This document shows positions 1 to 11,652 of a stretch of 64,000 nucleotides of DNA, piece after piece; the stretch's first letter is position 1; each line of letters starts with the position of its first letter. A model generated the notes under the pieces. It was not told where the DNA came from and ran no database searches. It worked only from the letters and a program-made list of their open reading frames with translations. The stretch is from Acanthaster planci (taxonomy: Eukaryota; Echinodermata; Asteroidea; Valvatida; Acanthasteridae), in NCBI RefSeq assembly GCF_001949145.1, contig NW_019091583.1, positions 90,078-154,077 on the forward strand, given 5' to 3'. The translations under genes and the position numbers were made by a program.

Positions 1-876
1 CCTGGAAGATTAGAGGGTACATGTGACCTGCTGGTTTATGCTGCTGAGACTAGAGTTCAGATAGTCCAGAGAAGGTCACTCAAGCCCGAATGGTTTGGGG
101 CTCAAGTCTGCCTGCTGGTTGATGTTGCTGAGACTAGAGCAAGTTAGGATTGGTCACTCAAGCCTGGATGGTTAGAGGCTCAAGCTCACATGACTGCTCA
201 CGTTGCTACGACTAGAGCTGGAATTGGTCACTCAAAGATGGTTAGATGCCCAGATCCACCTGCTGGTTCATGCACCTGAGGCTAGAGCTAGTATTGGGCA
301 CTCGAACTCGGATAGTAAAAGGCTGAAATCCACCTAGTAACTCATGCTGCTGAGACTAGAGCTAGGATTGGTCATTCCAGCCTGTGTGATTAGAGGCTGA
401 AGTTCACTATCGCTGAGACTAGACTAGGATTGGTCACTCCAGTCTTGATGTTGAGAGGCTCAATGCTGATGCGGCTCAGATTAGAGCTTTCCGTCAAGCC
501 TGGATGGTTAGAAGCTCAAGTCCACCCACTGGTTCATGTTGCTGAGACTATAGATACCATTGGTCACTCCAGCCCGGATCGACGGTTTGAGGGTGAAGTT
601 CACTGTTGTTGAGACTAGCACTAGAATTGGTCATAAAAGCCCGGATGTTGAGAGGCTCAAGTTCACCTGCTGGCTGACGTTGCTCAGACTAGAGCTAGGA
701 TTTCCATTAAGCCTGGATGATTAAAAGATTAAGTTCACCAGCTGGTTCAAGTTCCTGAGATAAGAGCTAAAATTGTTCACTCCAACTTAGAGGGTTTGAG
801 GCTCATCAAGTCTACCCGTTCGTTCATGTTGCTGAGACTCGAGCTGGGATTGGTCTCTCAAGCCTGGATGGTTACA
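1..876. repeat. 74-bp satellite, array A (about 12 degenerate units, runs off the left edge)
   Basis: Units contain GAGACTAGAGCTAGGATTGG, then TCACTCAAGCCTGGATGGTT, AGAGGCTCAAGTCCACCTGC and TGGTTCATGTTGCT. The 74-base period was counted directly in array B (GAGACTAGAG at 5091 and 5165). Units here differ by substitutions and small indels. Short open frames inside are by-products of the repeat. Confidence 0.9.
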
Positions 877-2540
877 CTGTGAATCTCAACGCCGTGAATT
901 TGGAGTGATATATATATATATATAATTTGCAATGACTTTATGGGAAACTTGTTTTCATGGCAATGTCAGGGCAGATTATCTGTTGAAATCACTGTGAAAT
1001 AATCCCCTGCGTGACCCGGTGAGGACATGCTAGGCTTCAGTAAAAACACCGCAAAAACACAGTGAAGCCTCCCGAGAAGCCCAGCTCATTAACTTTGCGG
1101 TTGCCTTAATATGTTGATCAGTTCCCAGGTTTTATGGGCTTACTCTCTCTTACGAAGTGGATACTCGTTAAACTTCGATGAGTCAGATCCAGGCAAGAGC
1201 TACGGCAGCACTGCATCGTCTTGGGCGTAATGACCGTAAGGCTGCTAAAGGTTTTCATGAAATTTCAGCCCCGCATCAAAAAAGTCCATCATATTCAGCA
1301 CTTCCAAAATAACTGCGTCAAAAAGTCCAACAATGCTTAGAAAGTTCTTGGAAAATGGCATTAAAATATAAACCTCAGTTTTGTCCACTCGGCACTTGCC
1401 AGTTGCTGCTCGGTATCGGCATTATACCCCCCGACGTTACAAACGAAATACATTGCATGAGATACAGCCGCTCGCACGCACAACCTTTTGACCACATTTC
1501 CCTTCACTGTTTTAATCACATGCAGTAACGGCATAGTATACTTGTACTCGTCACTGGAAATGTACAAATAACATACCCAGAACCAGTTAATAGCTAAATA
1601 CTGTATGAATCATGCAGCGGATTGCGCTGAAGATAAGATCATGTGATCGCAAGGATGGAAGAACTGTGTGGTACAAAACCTGTTATGCAGAATTGTTAGA
1701 AATGATCCAAAACACCAAAGTCTTGAATGAATCTTGAATAAATCGGTAAGTCCAAAAATGAAACTTGTGCCCATTCTTGTGCATTTTTTTAAGATAGATT
1801 TCGGGCTGCCCTGCTTGTGTTTGTGTAGGCACACAACCACAGTACAGTACATGTACGTGCCATTCAAGCACGCGTTTGTCGGTACATGCACTTTTACAGT
1901 CCCGGCAGTTCACGCTTGTGCATTCCTTCCCCGCGCCAGTGCATTCATTTTGCTTTTCATGTCTTCGATTACATTTTGATTGAAAGGCCCCTATCTTAGG
2001 TCTGCAGTGGCCTGAGGGGATGAAGGGAACAGGAAACTTTCCATGTACGTTGCGCTGTTTTCCCCAAAGTTTTCTTAAACACTTTCTCCAGCGAATGCTG
2101 TTTTCAAGTTAATATTATCACCATTTTTCGACAGACATTTTTTCACCCGCATAATCATTTTTACACCTGTAAACATGTGCCATGTGTCATGAACGACAAT
2201 ACCCCATTGCGGTATACAATTGTGACTTGTATCTTGTCAGATATAATTTTTCAGCAAATTTCAATAGTCCCTGGCCAGTCGGTAACAACATATTCCTATC
2301 ACAAGTATCAGCCCTAGCAGTGGTACAGCCTGACAAATCACTCGGAAGAAATAAAATTGCATTCAAGACCTTGTTAATTTGGAAAACACTGAAATATTTC
2401 GCCAAGATTTGCAGTTTTCAAGAATGGACGTTTTTATTAAACACCAACGTACGATTAAGTTCCAGTGTAATGTTCACGCAATTAATGAAAGAAACCACGT
2501 GAATTAAATGCAATGGTGTTGTACATATACATTGTTTGGA
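877..2540. other. Intergenic stretch, no gene recognised
   Basis: AT-rich unique-looking sequence with a (TA)n run at about 907-924. Open frames are short, overlap on both strands and show no protein-like composition or splice-site framing. Confidence 0.6.
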
Positions 2541-2556
2541 AACGTCTTTGGTTGGA

Positions 2557-2870
2557 AAGGATCAAGTGGACCAAAGTATCTTTTTCCTCCTAATTTTTGG
2601 ACACTTGAATGCAAGACCTTTGTGGGGCAGTATATGATCCAATGGGTGCTTACGACATCTTACGTCAAGTTTCTCGGAATTAGAGCGACCGGTCTGGATT
2701 TTGAGGCCAAAAAAACAAATTTGTATATTGCAGCTGTTGGCAAGGACCAAGTGGACCAAAGCATCATTTTTCCTCNNCTAATATTTGTAAACTTAAATGT
2801 GGGATCTTTGTGGTCCAGTATGTGATCCGATGGGTGCTTACGATATTTTACATAAAGTTGGGTCTCTGTT
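2557..2870. repeat. Diverged tandem duplication, period about 185 bp
   Basis: The segment from AAGGATCAAGTGGACCAAAG (2557) recurs from AAGGACCAAGTGGACCAAAG (2742). It includes the shared tract ATGATCC-ATGGGTGCTTACGA. Two unresolved bases (NN) at 2776-2777 fall in the second copy. Confidence 0.8.
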
Positions 2871-3094
2871 TTTCAAGATCCTGAGAACTTTTTTCAAGCA
2901 GTGGCAGTGCATGTGAAATTGGGCAAAAAATGCTCTGCGCATTCGATGAATCACAGTGATATGTACAGTACATACACTAAATGTACATGTATGTACAAGA
3001 TTTTGGCCATGTCCGAATCACTTGGCTGCGGTATGAAATGACCACCGATCTACGCTGGCTGCCGCGGCTTACAGCTCTGTGATTTGGACATCAC

Positions 3095-3525
3095 GCGCGG
3101 CACACAAACTGCATCTACATCCACCGCGACATCCTGACTGCTACTGCGTGCCAATTCACGGACAGTCTAATTGCTGATTTTCCCAATAACCATGTGACCA
3201 CAGAAAGTGACAGGTCATTAGAAAACCCAACTGAAAATAGATCCGATACATCATGCTGAACGCAATGGGCAAAAAGACTGGATTTGTTAAACCAAGACAC
3301 ACTTAAAATTTATGCGGCTGATTTTATTTAACGGTAGAAAGAGAAATTTGGGTAACAAAATACTACATGTAGTATCTCAGTGTTAATTATTGTGTCCCAA
3401 ACTACACCCCCAGATTAAATAAAAAGTGCAAAAATAATCACCCCAGGAAAGCCACGCAGGAGCGGCTCACCATGGTGAGCACGTGCTCGCAATCGCACTG
3501 CATGGATAGTGTGGGTGTCTGCACT
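3095..3525. repeat. Cassette block X, copy 1
   Basis: Matches 7500-8095 almost throughout, for example GACATCCTGACTGCTACTGC, CCAATAACCATGTGACCACA and AACAAAATACTACATGTAGT. Copy 2 has about 165 extra bases (7855-8020) before the shared GGTGAGCAC end. No coding potential was recognised. Confidence 0.85.
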
Positions 3526-3704
3526 CTATGTGATCGCAAAAACATCTACTGGCCGGCTAGTTGCAGCCAGGCGGCCTTGCGATTCGGTTTGTATGCTTTG
3601 AGTTTTACAGAATCTGATTTTCCAAGGGCTTACTTTGACATGTAAGGAGGTTTCACGGTGAATTACATACAAACCATATTTTCAAGGTGTTGAGATTCAT
3701 AGTG

Positions 3705-4600
3705 TTAGAGGCTCACGTTCACCTGCTGGTTCATTTGTATCCATGAGCAAGATATTTTGTTTTCCTTTGCTTCTAAAAAGTGTAATATGGGGGGCTATTT
3801 ACTGTAATACTTACAGAAATGTAGAAACAACTGGACGATCATTCTTGAAAAAGTTGATCAGGGATCTACGATGACTTAAGGTAAGTCAATGGCACCATAT
3901 AGAAGGCAAAACAATGAATCCTGGTGGGGAAAAAGAAGGGGAAATGTATAAATCAGTGATGTCAAATTTTACTCAAACACAACTTGGGAAAGCTTCACCA
4001 GTGAAACATCAACAATATCGTCTGCTTTTGTAGATAGCGCGAAGTGTCAGATCCTCTGTCTTTGAGTCTGTACTTCATGCAAATGCAAATGCAAATATCA
4101 AAGGAAATTTGATGCCAAGAGCAGTAGCGTTACTAAGGGGAGCCCCCCGGCCCGTGCCCCCCATGTTCCCCCCCATCACAAATAAAAGAAGAAAAAATCT
4201 TGTGACTGTCCATCTTAGTCAGTGTTCTAACTGTGACTGCACCCCACCGAGTGCCCCCTCTAGAAAATGAGGGCACCTCAAAGCCCCCCTGCAAATTAAA
4301 CCCTGCTTACACCACTGAGTACAAGAGAAACATTCTCACCGTGGACATTGCTCTCAAACGGTAGTGTACATATCTGTCATGTACATGTTCTGTGATTCCA
4401 ACATGTGCCGTATGGTGTCAGCATCAGGTCTTTCCCTTGTACTGCAGGCACGAAAGTTGACGGGCCAGGAAACTCCATCATGTGGGATGTTTAAATGCAG
4501 GTAACAGTCAGGCATCAGCACTGTGAACGTAATAAGAATTTTTAAAACTGGGTTTATGAATACCAAATAACATTTCTCTGCAATATGGCATGAAATATCA
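3705..4600. repeat. Cassette block Y, copy 1, led by a partial 74-bp unit
   Basis: A partial satellite unit (GTTAGAGGCTCACGTTCACC at about 3708) leads into sequence shared with 9460-10260, including TACTTACAGAAATGTAGAAA, CAACTTGGGAAAGCTTC and AAATTAAACCCTGCTT. The same junction follows array C, so array C and this single unit occupy the same place in the cassette. Several indels separate the two copies. Confidence 0.85.
4340..4520 (-). pseudogene. Exon-like segment in block Y copy 1 (decayed or terminal exon)
   Basis: On the minus strand an acceptor (ATTACGTTCACAG) is followed by an open frame. It starts LMPDCYLHLNIPHDGVSWPV, includes NFRACSTRERPDADTIRHML and ends at TGA shortly before a donor-like CCACG|GTGAGA. 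Block Y copy 2 has the same acceptor, frame, stop and donor, with a 6-base in-frame size difference. The two translations differ at many residues, so current selection is doubtful. I do not recognise the family. Confidence 0.3.
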
Positions 4601-4734
4601 TGACAATTAACATATTTTAGTGCTGGAAAGGTCTTTAAATTGGTTTCCAGATCTTTGCAGGATTTCCGCTTGTACCAATCAGAACCCACCCAACCTGGTA
4701 CTCCTTTTACTGCCCAGCACAGTATGGTTTATTT

Positions 4735-6563
4735 ATTCAACCTTGACTGATTATGATCCAAGACTAGACTTAGGATTAGTCACTAAAGCCTGTATGTTGA
4801 GAGGCTCAAGTTCAACTGTTGACTGATGTTGCTTGACTAAAGCTAGGGTTTCCATCAAGCCTGGATGGTCAGAGGCTCAAGTTCACCTGCTGATTCATGT
4901 TGCAGAGTCTACAGCTTGGATTGGTCACTCCAGTCTGGGTGGTTACAAGCTCAAGTCCACCTGCTGGGTCACGTTGATAGTTAGAGGCTTAAGTTGATGT
5001 GCTGGCTCATACTGCTGAGACTAGAGTTGGAATTGGTTGCTCCGGCCTCAATGGGTAGAGGCTCAAGTCCACCTGCTGGTTCATGTTGCTGAGACTAGAG
5101 CAAGGATTGGTCACTCAAGCCTCGATGGTTAGAGGCTCAAGTCCACCTGCTGGTTCATGTTGCTGAGACTAGAGCAAGGATTGGTCACTCCAGCCTGGAT
5201 GTTGAGAGGCTCAGGTTCACCTGCCGGCAGATATTGCTGAAACTAGAGGTAGGATTATCACTCAAGCCTGGATGTTGAGACACTCAGGTTCACATGCTGG
5301 TTCATGTTGCTGAGACCAGAGCTAGGATTGGTCACTTAAGTCTGAATAGTTTGAGGCTCATCGGGTCCACCTGCTTGTTGATGCTGCTGGGACTATAGAT
5401 ACGATTGGTCACTCTGGCCCAGATGGTTTGAGGCTGAAGTTCACTGTAGCTGAGACTAAAGCTAGAATTGGTCACTCCAGCATAGATGCTGAGAGGTTCT
5501 GGTTCACCTGCTAGCTTACCTTGCTTAGATTAGAGCTAGGGTTTGTCATTAGGGCCTGGAAGGTTAGAGGCTTGTGTCTACCTGCTTGTTAATCCTTCTG
5601 AGACTAGAGCTAGGATTGTCCACTCCAACCAGGACAGTTTGAGGCTCATCAAGTCTACCTACTAGTTCATGTTGCTGAGACTAGAGCACGGATTGGTCAC
5701 TCAAGCCTGGATAGTTAGACACTCATGTCCACCTGCTGGTTCATGTTTCTGAGACTGGAGCTGGGACCGGTCACTCCAGCCTAAACGGGTAGTGACTCGA
5801 GTTCACCCGGTTGCTGATGTTGCTGAGCCTAGAAGGCTAGGATTGGTCACTCCAGTCCGGACGGATAAAGGCTCAAGTCCACCTGCTGGTTCATGTAGAG
5901 ACGAGACCTAGGATTAGTCATGCAAGCCTGGATGGTTATCAAGGCTAAGGTTGGCCTGCTTGCTCATGTTGCTGAGGCTAGAGGTACATGTAGGAATAGT
6001 CACTCCAACCTTGATGCTAAGAGACTTATCAAGTCTACCTGCTGGTTCATGTTGTTGAGACTAAAGCTTGGACTAGTCAATCAAGCCTGGATGGTTAGAG
6101 GCTCATCTTCACCTCATGGCTCATGTTGCTGACACTAGAGCTAGGATTTGTCACTCCGGCCTGTATGGTTAGAGGCTAAAGTTCATCTGCTGGTGCATGT
6201 TGCTGAGACTAGAGCTAGGATTGGTCACTCAAGCCTGGATGGTTAGAGGTTCAAAGTTCAACTGCTGGCTCAAGTAGCTGAGACTAGAGGGTAGGATTGG
6301 TCACTACAGCCTGGATGGTCTGAGGATCAAGCTCACCTGACTGCGGCTCATGTTGCTACAGCTAGAGGCAAGGATTGGTCACTCCAGCGTGGACGGTTAA
6401 AGGCCCAGGTCCACCTGCTGGTTCATGTACCCGAGACTAAAGCCAGTATTGCGCACTCAAGCTGGTATAGTAAAGGCTGCAGTCGTGTCACCTGCTAGCT
6501 CACATTTCTGAGAATAGAGCTAGGATTTGTCACTGAAGTCTGGATGGTGAGAGGCTTACAGTA
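4735..6563. repeat. 74-bp satellite, array B (about 25 units)
   Basis: The longest array of the same unit as array A. Units at 5091-5238 are nearly identical to each other, while those at the edges are more diverged. That gradient is typical of tandem arrays homogenised from the centre. Confidence 0.92.
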
Positions 6564-6659
6564 CATTGCGATTGAAAGTTCATACCAAAGTGTGAAAAAT
6601 ATTCACATTTTTTCTCTTCCCAGGGAATTCCTTTTCATTTCACAAATTGTGAAAAAGTG

Positions 6660-6905
6660 TGCCAAAAGTGGGAAAATATTTTCACACCTTTTCACACAAA
6701 TGGGAAAATATTTTCACAGATTTTCCCCCCAGTGGGAAAAGATTTTCACGCTTTTTCCCACAAATGGGAAACAAATTTTCACAGATTTTCCCACAAGTGG
6801 GAAAAGATTTTCACAGACTTTCCCACAAGTGGGAAAAGATTTTCACACTTTTTCTCAGAAGTGGGAAAAGATTTTCACAGATTTTCTCTGGTAGTGGGGA
6901 AATAA
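6660..6905. repeat. 32-bp palindromic minisatellite (about 8 units)
   Basis: TGGGAAA recurs at 6670, 6701, 6733, 6765, 6798, 6830 and 6862, and a TGGGGAAA variant follows at 6895, so the period is 31-33 bases. The core TTTTCCCACAAGTGGGAAAA has perfect 9-base inverted arms. No unit contains a stop in any forward frame, so all three forward frames stay open across the array. Confidence 0.9.
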
Positions 6906-7489
6906 TTTTGCAAGCTTTCTTCATTAAGTAGTATTTGTGCATGTACATGTAGACATCAGGAAGTTTTTGTTCTCTGTGGTTTCAAACATGCGCATCTCTG
7001 AATACGGAAAGTGGAGGAAATTCAGTCTGAGAGAAAAGTTCTTCAATTCTCAGGAATATTCAGATTACTTGAGGAAGACAGCATTAAAATTTCAATGCAG
7101 TACGTTTCTCGGTTTTGAGCAAAATACAATGCGACAGGAGAAATCAAAACTGGCTATGGTGGAGGTTGGAGACCAACACTGAACACCGAACAGCTGAATT
7201 ACAGTAAATTGCCATCATATAGTGCTCTCTTACATGTTTTATAAGCGTTAAAATTAACCCACTTGGATGGATACTCAACATGTGCACCGCATATGTGCAT
7301 ATGTACAGATACAGATACATGTACATGTATCCACATGTCGTCATGTATGTGAATTGCATTTATATGTATTGGCAAATGTATGTACTGTAATTTCAGAATA
7401 AATGCCTTGTATCCTGTTACATGTATCTCGACATTTTCATGACGCCGATCAAAAAATATAACCAAATCTCTTCAAAACCGCCACGGGAC
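6906..7489. other. Spacer, no gene recognised
   Basis: AT-rich sequence with ACATGTAC-type palindromes near 6940 and 7310-7350. No supported coding, RNA or element structure was seen. Confidence 0.5.
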
Positions 7490-7499
7490 CTTGTGCATG

Positions 7500-8095
7500 C
7501 CGCACCGCATCACGAAGCACACACTGCATCTACACCTACCCCGACATCCTGACTGCTACTGCATGCCCATTCATGGACAGTCCAATCGCTGACTTTTTCC
7601 AATAACCATGTGACCACAGAAAGTAACATGTCATCAGAAACCCAAGTGAAAACAGACCCAGTATGTCACACCAAACACAATCGGCGAAGACGAGATTTGC
7701 TACATGAATATACGCGTACAATTTAAACAGTTGATTTTATTAGTCAATTGTAAGAAACCTTTGGGTAACAAAATACTACATGTAGTATTTCATTGTTGAT
7801 TTTTTTGTGTGCCAAACTAAACCACGAGAATAAATAAGAAGTGGGCAAATAACCCATGTCGCCACAGCAGAGCAAGTTAAGTTTGTTGTAATACACACAT
7901 TTCATGTGCTCCGTGACTCCATGACTTAGGGACTCCCCTTTAATTACTCAAAATCCAGACAACTTTTTAAGCATTTATTCTCCAACATTGACGATTGTTT
8001 ATCTGTGGTAATCCAAGAAAACAACTGCGCCACGCGGGCGCGGCTCGCCGTGGTGAGCACATCCCCGCAATCGCGCTGCATGGACCAGACGGCTC
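7500..8095. repeat. Cassette block X, copy 2
   Basis: The second copy of the 3095-3525 block, with an extra segment at about 7855-8020 absent from copy 1. The far end (CGGCTCGCCGTGGTGAGCAC) matches CGGCTCACCATGGTGAGCAC of copy 1. Confidence 0.85.
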
Positions 8096-8229
8096 CGCCG
8101 AGGAAATCGCTACTATAGACTACAACAGCACATCGAGTTGGCCCCGACCGGCCCCAAGCGCAGCGCAGCCTGCATTATGGACTCTTCACTGCGTAATAGT
8201 CGTGCACGAGTGGCAAATGTTGAGCATTT

Positions 8230-8460
8230 TCGCTGCACAATACAATGCTTCTCGTTTTTGCAAGTTTCCGCATGATTTTCGGAACCATTCGCACCGCTTT
8301 TGCAAAATGTTCACACTGTTTTCGCACACTGTTTTTTCTCAATGTTTTCGCAAATGTTTCATGTCTTGCTCACAAAAGATTCGCACCATTTTTGCATGAT
8401 TTTCGCACTGTTTTTGCACGTCGTTCACCCCTTTCGCATCCGATTCGCTGCAAATTTGCA
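8230..8460. repeat. Degenerate TTTTCGCAC/TTTTGCA tandem repeat
   Basis: Variants of TTTTCGCACTGTTTTTGCA recur at irregular spacing of roughly 15-35 bases. It is unrelated in sequence to the 74-bp unit and lies just before array C. Confidence 0.6.
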
Positions 8461-8567
8461 GGGGGGGAAAGTTGTGGTCAAAATGCGAATGCGAATGTGA
8501 ATTCCTTTCGCTTTTTTCCCATTCCTTTTCGCGAAAGCGTTAACTTTCAAATGCAACGTACTGTATT

Positions 8568-9480
8568 AAGCCCACCTGCTGGTTTACGTTGCTGAGACTA
8601 GAGCTAAGATTGGTCACTCCGGCCTGGATGGTTAGAGGCTCATGTGCATCTGTTGCTGTGACTAGAGCTAGGGTTTCCATCAAGCCTAGATGGTTAGAGG
8701 CTCAAGTTCACCTGCTGGTTCCTGTTGCTGAGACTAAAGCTAGAATTGGTCTCTCCAGCCTTGATGGTTAGAGGCTCAAGTCCACCTGCTGGGTCATGTT
8801 ACAGAGACTGGAGCTAGGATTTGTCACCCCAGCCCAGATGCTGAGAGGCTCAAGTCCACCTGCTGGGTAATGTTACAGAGACTGGAGCTAGGATTGGTCA
8901 CCCCAGCCTGGATGCTGAGAGGCTCAGGCTCACCTTCTGGCTTATATTGCTGGGACTAGAGCAAGGATTATCACTCAAGCCTGCACAGCTAAAGGCTCGG
9001 GTCAACGTGCTTGTTCATCCTTCTGAGACTAGAGCTAGGATTTTTCACTCCAACCTGAATGGTTTGAGGCTCATCAAGTCCCCCGCTGGTTCATGTTGCT
9101 GAGACAAGAGCTGGGACTATTCACTCCAGCCTAGATGGGTAGTGACTGACTCAAGTGCACGTGCTTGCTCATATTGCCGAGACTAGAGTTAGGATTGGTC
9201 ACCCAAGCCTGGATGGTTGTAGGCTAATCAAATCTACCTGCTGGTTCATGTTGCTGAGATTAGAGCTTGAATTGGTCTCTCAAGCCTCGATCGTTATAGG
9301 CCCTGGTTGTCCTTCTGGTTCATGTTGCTGAAACTAGAGCTAGGATGGGTCACTCACGCTTGGATGGTTAGAGGATCAAGTTCACTTGCTGGCTCATGAT
9401 GCCGAGACTAAGTCACTCAGGCCTGGATTGGTCACTCTGGTCTTGATGGTTAGGGGCTAAAGTCCACCTATTGTTTCATG
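8568..9480. repeat. 74-bp satellite, array C (about 12 units)
   Basis: Same unit as arrays A and B (GACTAGAGCTAAGATTGGTC near 8595). It ends at about 9480 with a partial unit that joins block Y copy 2 at the same point where copy 1 carries only one partial unit. Confidence 0.9.
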
Positions 9481-10260
9481 TTGTATCCATTAGCAAGAGA
9501 CTTCGTTTTCATTACTGCAATACTTACAGAAATGTAGAAACAACTGGATGATCACTCTAAAGAAAGTTGATCAGGGATCTGAGATGACTGTTAAAAGGTG
9601 CGTCAATGGAACCATAAAGAACACAAAACAGTGAATACTCATGGGAAAAAGAACAGAAAACATATAAATGAGTGATGTGGAATTTTACAACAACTTGGGA
9701 AAGCTTCCCCAGTGAAACATCAACAATACTGTCTGCTTTGATTGACAGTTAAAAGTGTTAGATCCTCTGTGTTTGAGTCTGTACTTCATCCAAATGCAAA
9801 ATCAAAGCAAATTTGACGCTAAGAAGAGTAGCGTTACTAAGGGGGAGCCCTGCAGGCCCATGCCCCCATGATCCCCCTCCCCATCACAAATTAGAAATGA
9901 AAAAATCAGGTGACTGTCCTTCTTGGTCAGGGTTCTAACTGTGACCGAACCCCACCGAGTGCCCCCTCTAGAAAATGCGGGCACCCCAAGTGCCCCCTTG
10001 CAAATTAAACCCTGCTTTGAGCACGAGTGAAACATTCTCACCATAGACGTTGCTCTCAAATGGTAGTGTGCATACATGTATCAGCAATGTTCTGTGATTC
10101 CAAAAGGTACCGTGGGGCATCAGCATCAGGACAGGTACTGCAGGCACGGAAGTTAACGAGCCAGGAAACTCGATCATGTGGAATGTTCAATGCAGACAAA
10201 TAGTCAGGCATCAGTGCTGTGAACATAACGAGAAATTCAAGATGTGGCAATAATATTGCT
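9460..10260. repeat. Cassette block Y, copy 2
   Basis: Co-linear with 3715-4600, including the exon-like minus-strand segment. Small indels and many substitutions indicate that the duplication is not very recent. Confidence 0.85.
10042..10216 (-). pseudogene. Exon-like segment in block Y copy 2
   Basis: Paralogue of the segment at 4340-4520. The acceptor (GTTATGTTCACAG) and donor-like TATG|GTGAGA are kept. The frame LMPDYLSALNIPHDRVSWLV continues with NFRACSTCPDAD and ends at the same TGA position. It is 6 bases (two codons) shorter than the other copy. Function unknown. Confidence 0.3.
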
Positions 10261-10929
10261 TCACAGAACAGAATTTCCTTAAGTCATGAACTTGTCCTTG
10301 GCAATATTAAGGCTCAAGGTTTCCTGCCGAGTCAAATTATACTCAGCTTCTCTGACTGGAGAGATACAAAAGATACATTAAGACCACCTGGAATTTCACT
10401 AGTGCATTTACAGTACTTCTGTCACCGGGCCTGCAATACATTGTTTCATTGAATGATTACTTCACGTTTTTACGGTGGTCCATAACATCAGTGTAGCACT
10501 TTACTTGAATTAAATTAAATCTTCTGCAAAGGCAGGTCTTGTAGGACAGTTTGTCTTTAATTAAGGCAGCATGAGTAAAAAAAAAAGCCAGTCTAGGTAC
10601 TCAGAAATAAAGGAGGGCACACAAATATTATACTGTCAACATTTCAAATTATGGAAATGCAGTAAAATACATGTACAGTTGCTGTAACCAAGACATGAGG
10701 GTTAAACACTGAAAACAAACGTAACGTTGATTTTTCTTCGGGTTAATGCATTTTGTATGGGTGGTTGTAAACTTTTCCAAATGACTGTGCATACATGCTG
10801 CCGTGTTGTGGAGCAAATTCTGTATGCCGTCTGTGACAAACGAAAAATGCTCGTATCAAGTACATGTACTGCTTGAACATCTCGGCGTGTCTGTGCATAT
10901 CTGTCACTCCGGATATGCCTCACATACAT
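10261..10929. other. Intergenic stretch, no gene recognised
   Basis: AT-rich sequence without a supported exon, RNA gene or repeat. It contains ACATGTAC motifs near 10670 and 10860. Confidence 0.5.
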
Positions 10930-11310
10930 GTAGGTTGCATTGGGGATGGTCTCTCTGATGAACAAATCACGGATGCAACGTGGTCATGGGCTGGTGGAGA
11001 AACTACTCAAAGACGGATTTGAAGGTTTAAATAGAGCGGAGTTGATCCCCTGGGGATCCAATTTTTTCTAATTACGTAATTAAAAAAAAAATTTCGGCCA
11101 AATGCAAAGACCTCCTGTTAATTTTACTCTCTGTAGATGCTGAAGGTCGGGTTTTAATACAGTACCCTCTAGACAAGTCTCATAGGTTTGTGCTTGGGGG
11201 CATCGAGTGTTGTCCGAATATGGAGCTCTTACCAAATAGTACACTGCTTGAAGTTTAGCAGGAGTTTGGCTACACATGCAGGTCAGTATAAGTAGATGGA
11301 AAAATGGCAA
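10930..11310 (+). pseudogene. Possible decayed exons of an unidentified gene
   Basis: Two protein-like frames with splice signals are seen. At about 10945-11072 a frame reads MNKSRMQRGHGLVEKLLKDG and ends in TAA. At 11137-11281, after a good acceptor (TTTTACTCTCTGTAG), a frame contains VLIQYPLDKSHRFVLGGIEC and CPNMELLPN. It is broken by a TAG at 11256 before the donor TGCAG|GTCAGT. The interrupted frame suggests a pseudogene or transposon relic. Assignment is weak. Confidence 0.25.
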
Positions 11311-11652
11311 CCATAAAGACCCACATGTAGTGAAGTTTACCAAAAAAAATGTAATTAAATTAATTTAGCACACCATTGGTGGCAAACGGCTGGCAATTCA
11401 TCAGTAAAACAAGGGACACACCTGTAGATTTTCTTTCCTCGGATAAGCCATCAGAACAGAAAGAAAATGGCTTGAGAGTTTAGTGCAGAGATGTGGTTGG
11501 GCTTCAATTGGGTTGACATGCCAACTGAGGAAGTGGCCATTGCCTGCAGCGGCCAAAGATGCCGAGTTGAAAGATGACGGAGAACTGCAAGGTATCACTG
11601 ATGCCACACCCTAGAGGATGATGGTCAGTCTGAGTGATAATTCAGGGAAGTC

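Noticed and set aside
1-6563. Regular repeats suggesting a CRISPR array
   Set aside because: Units are 74-bp contiguous tandem repeats without unique spacers, in a eukaryotic genome.
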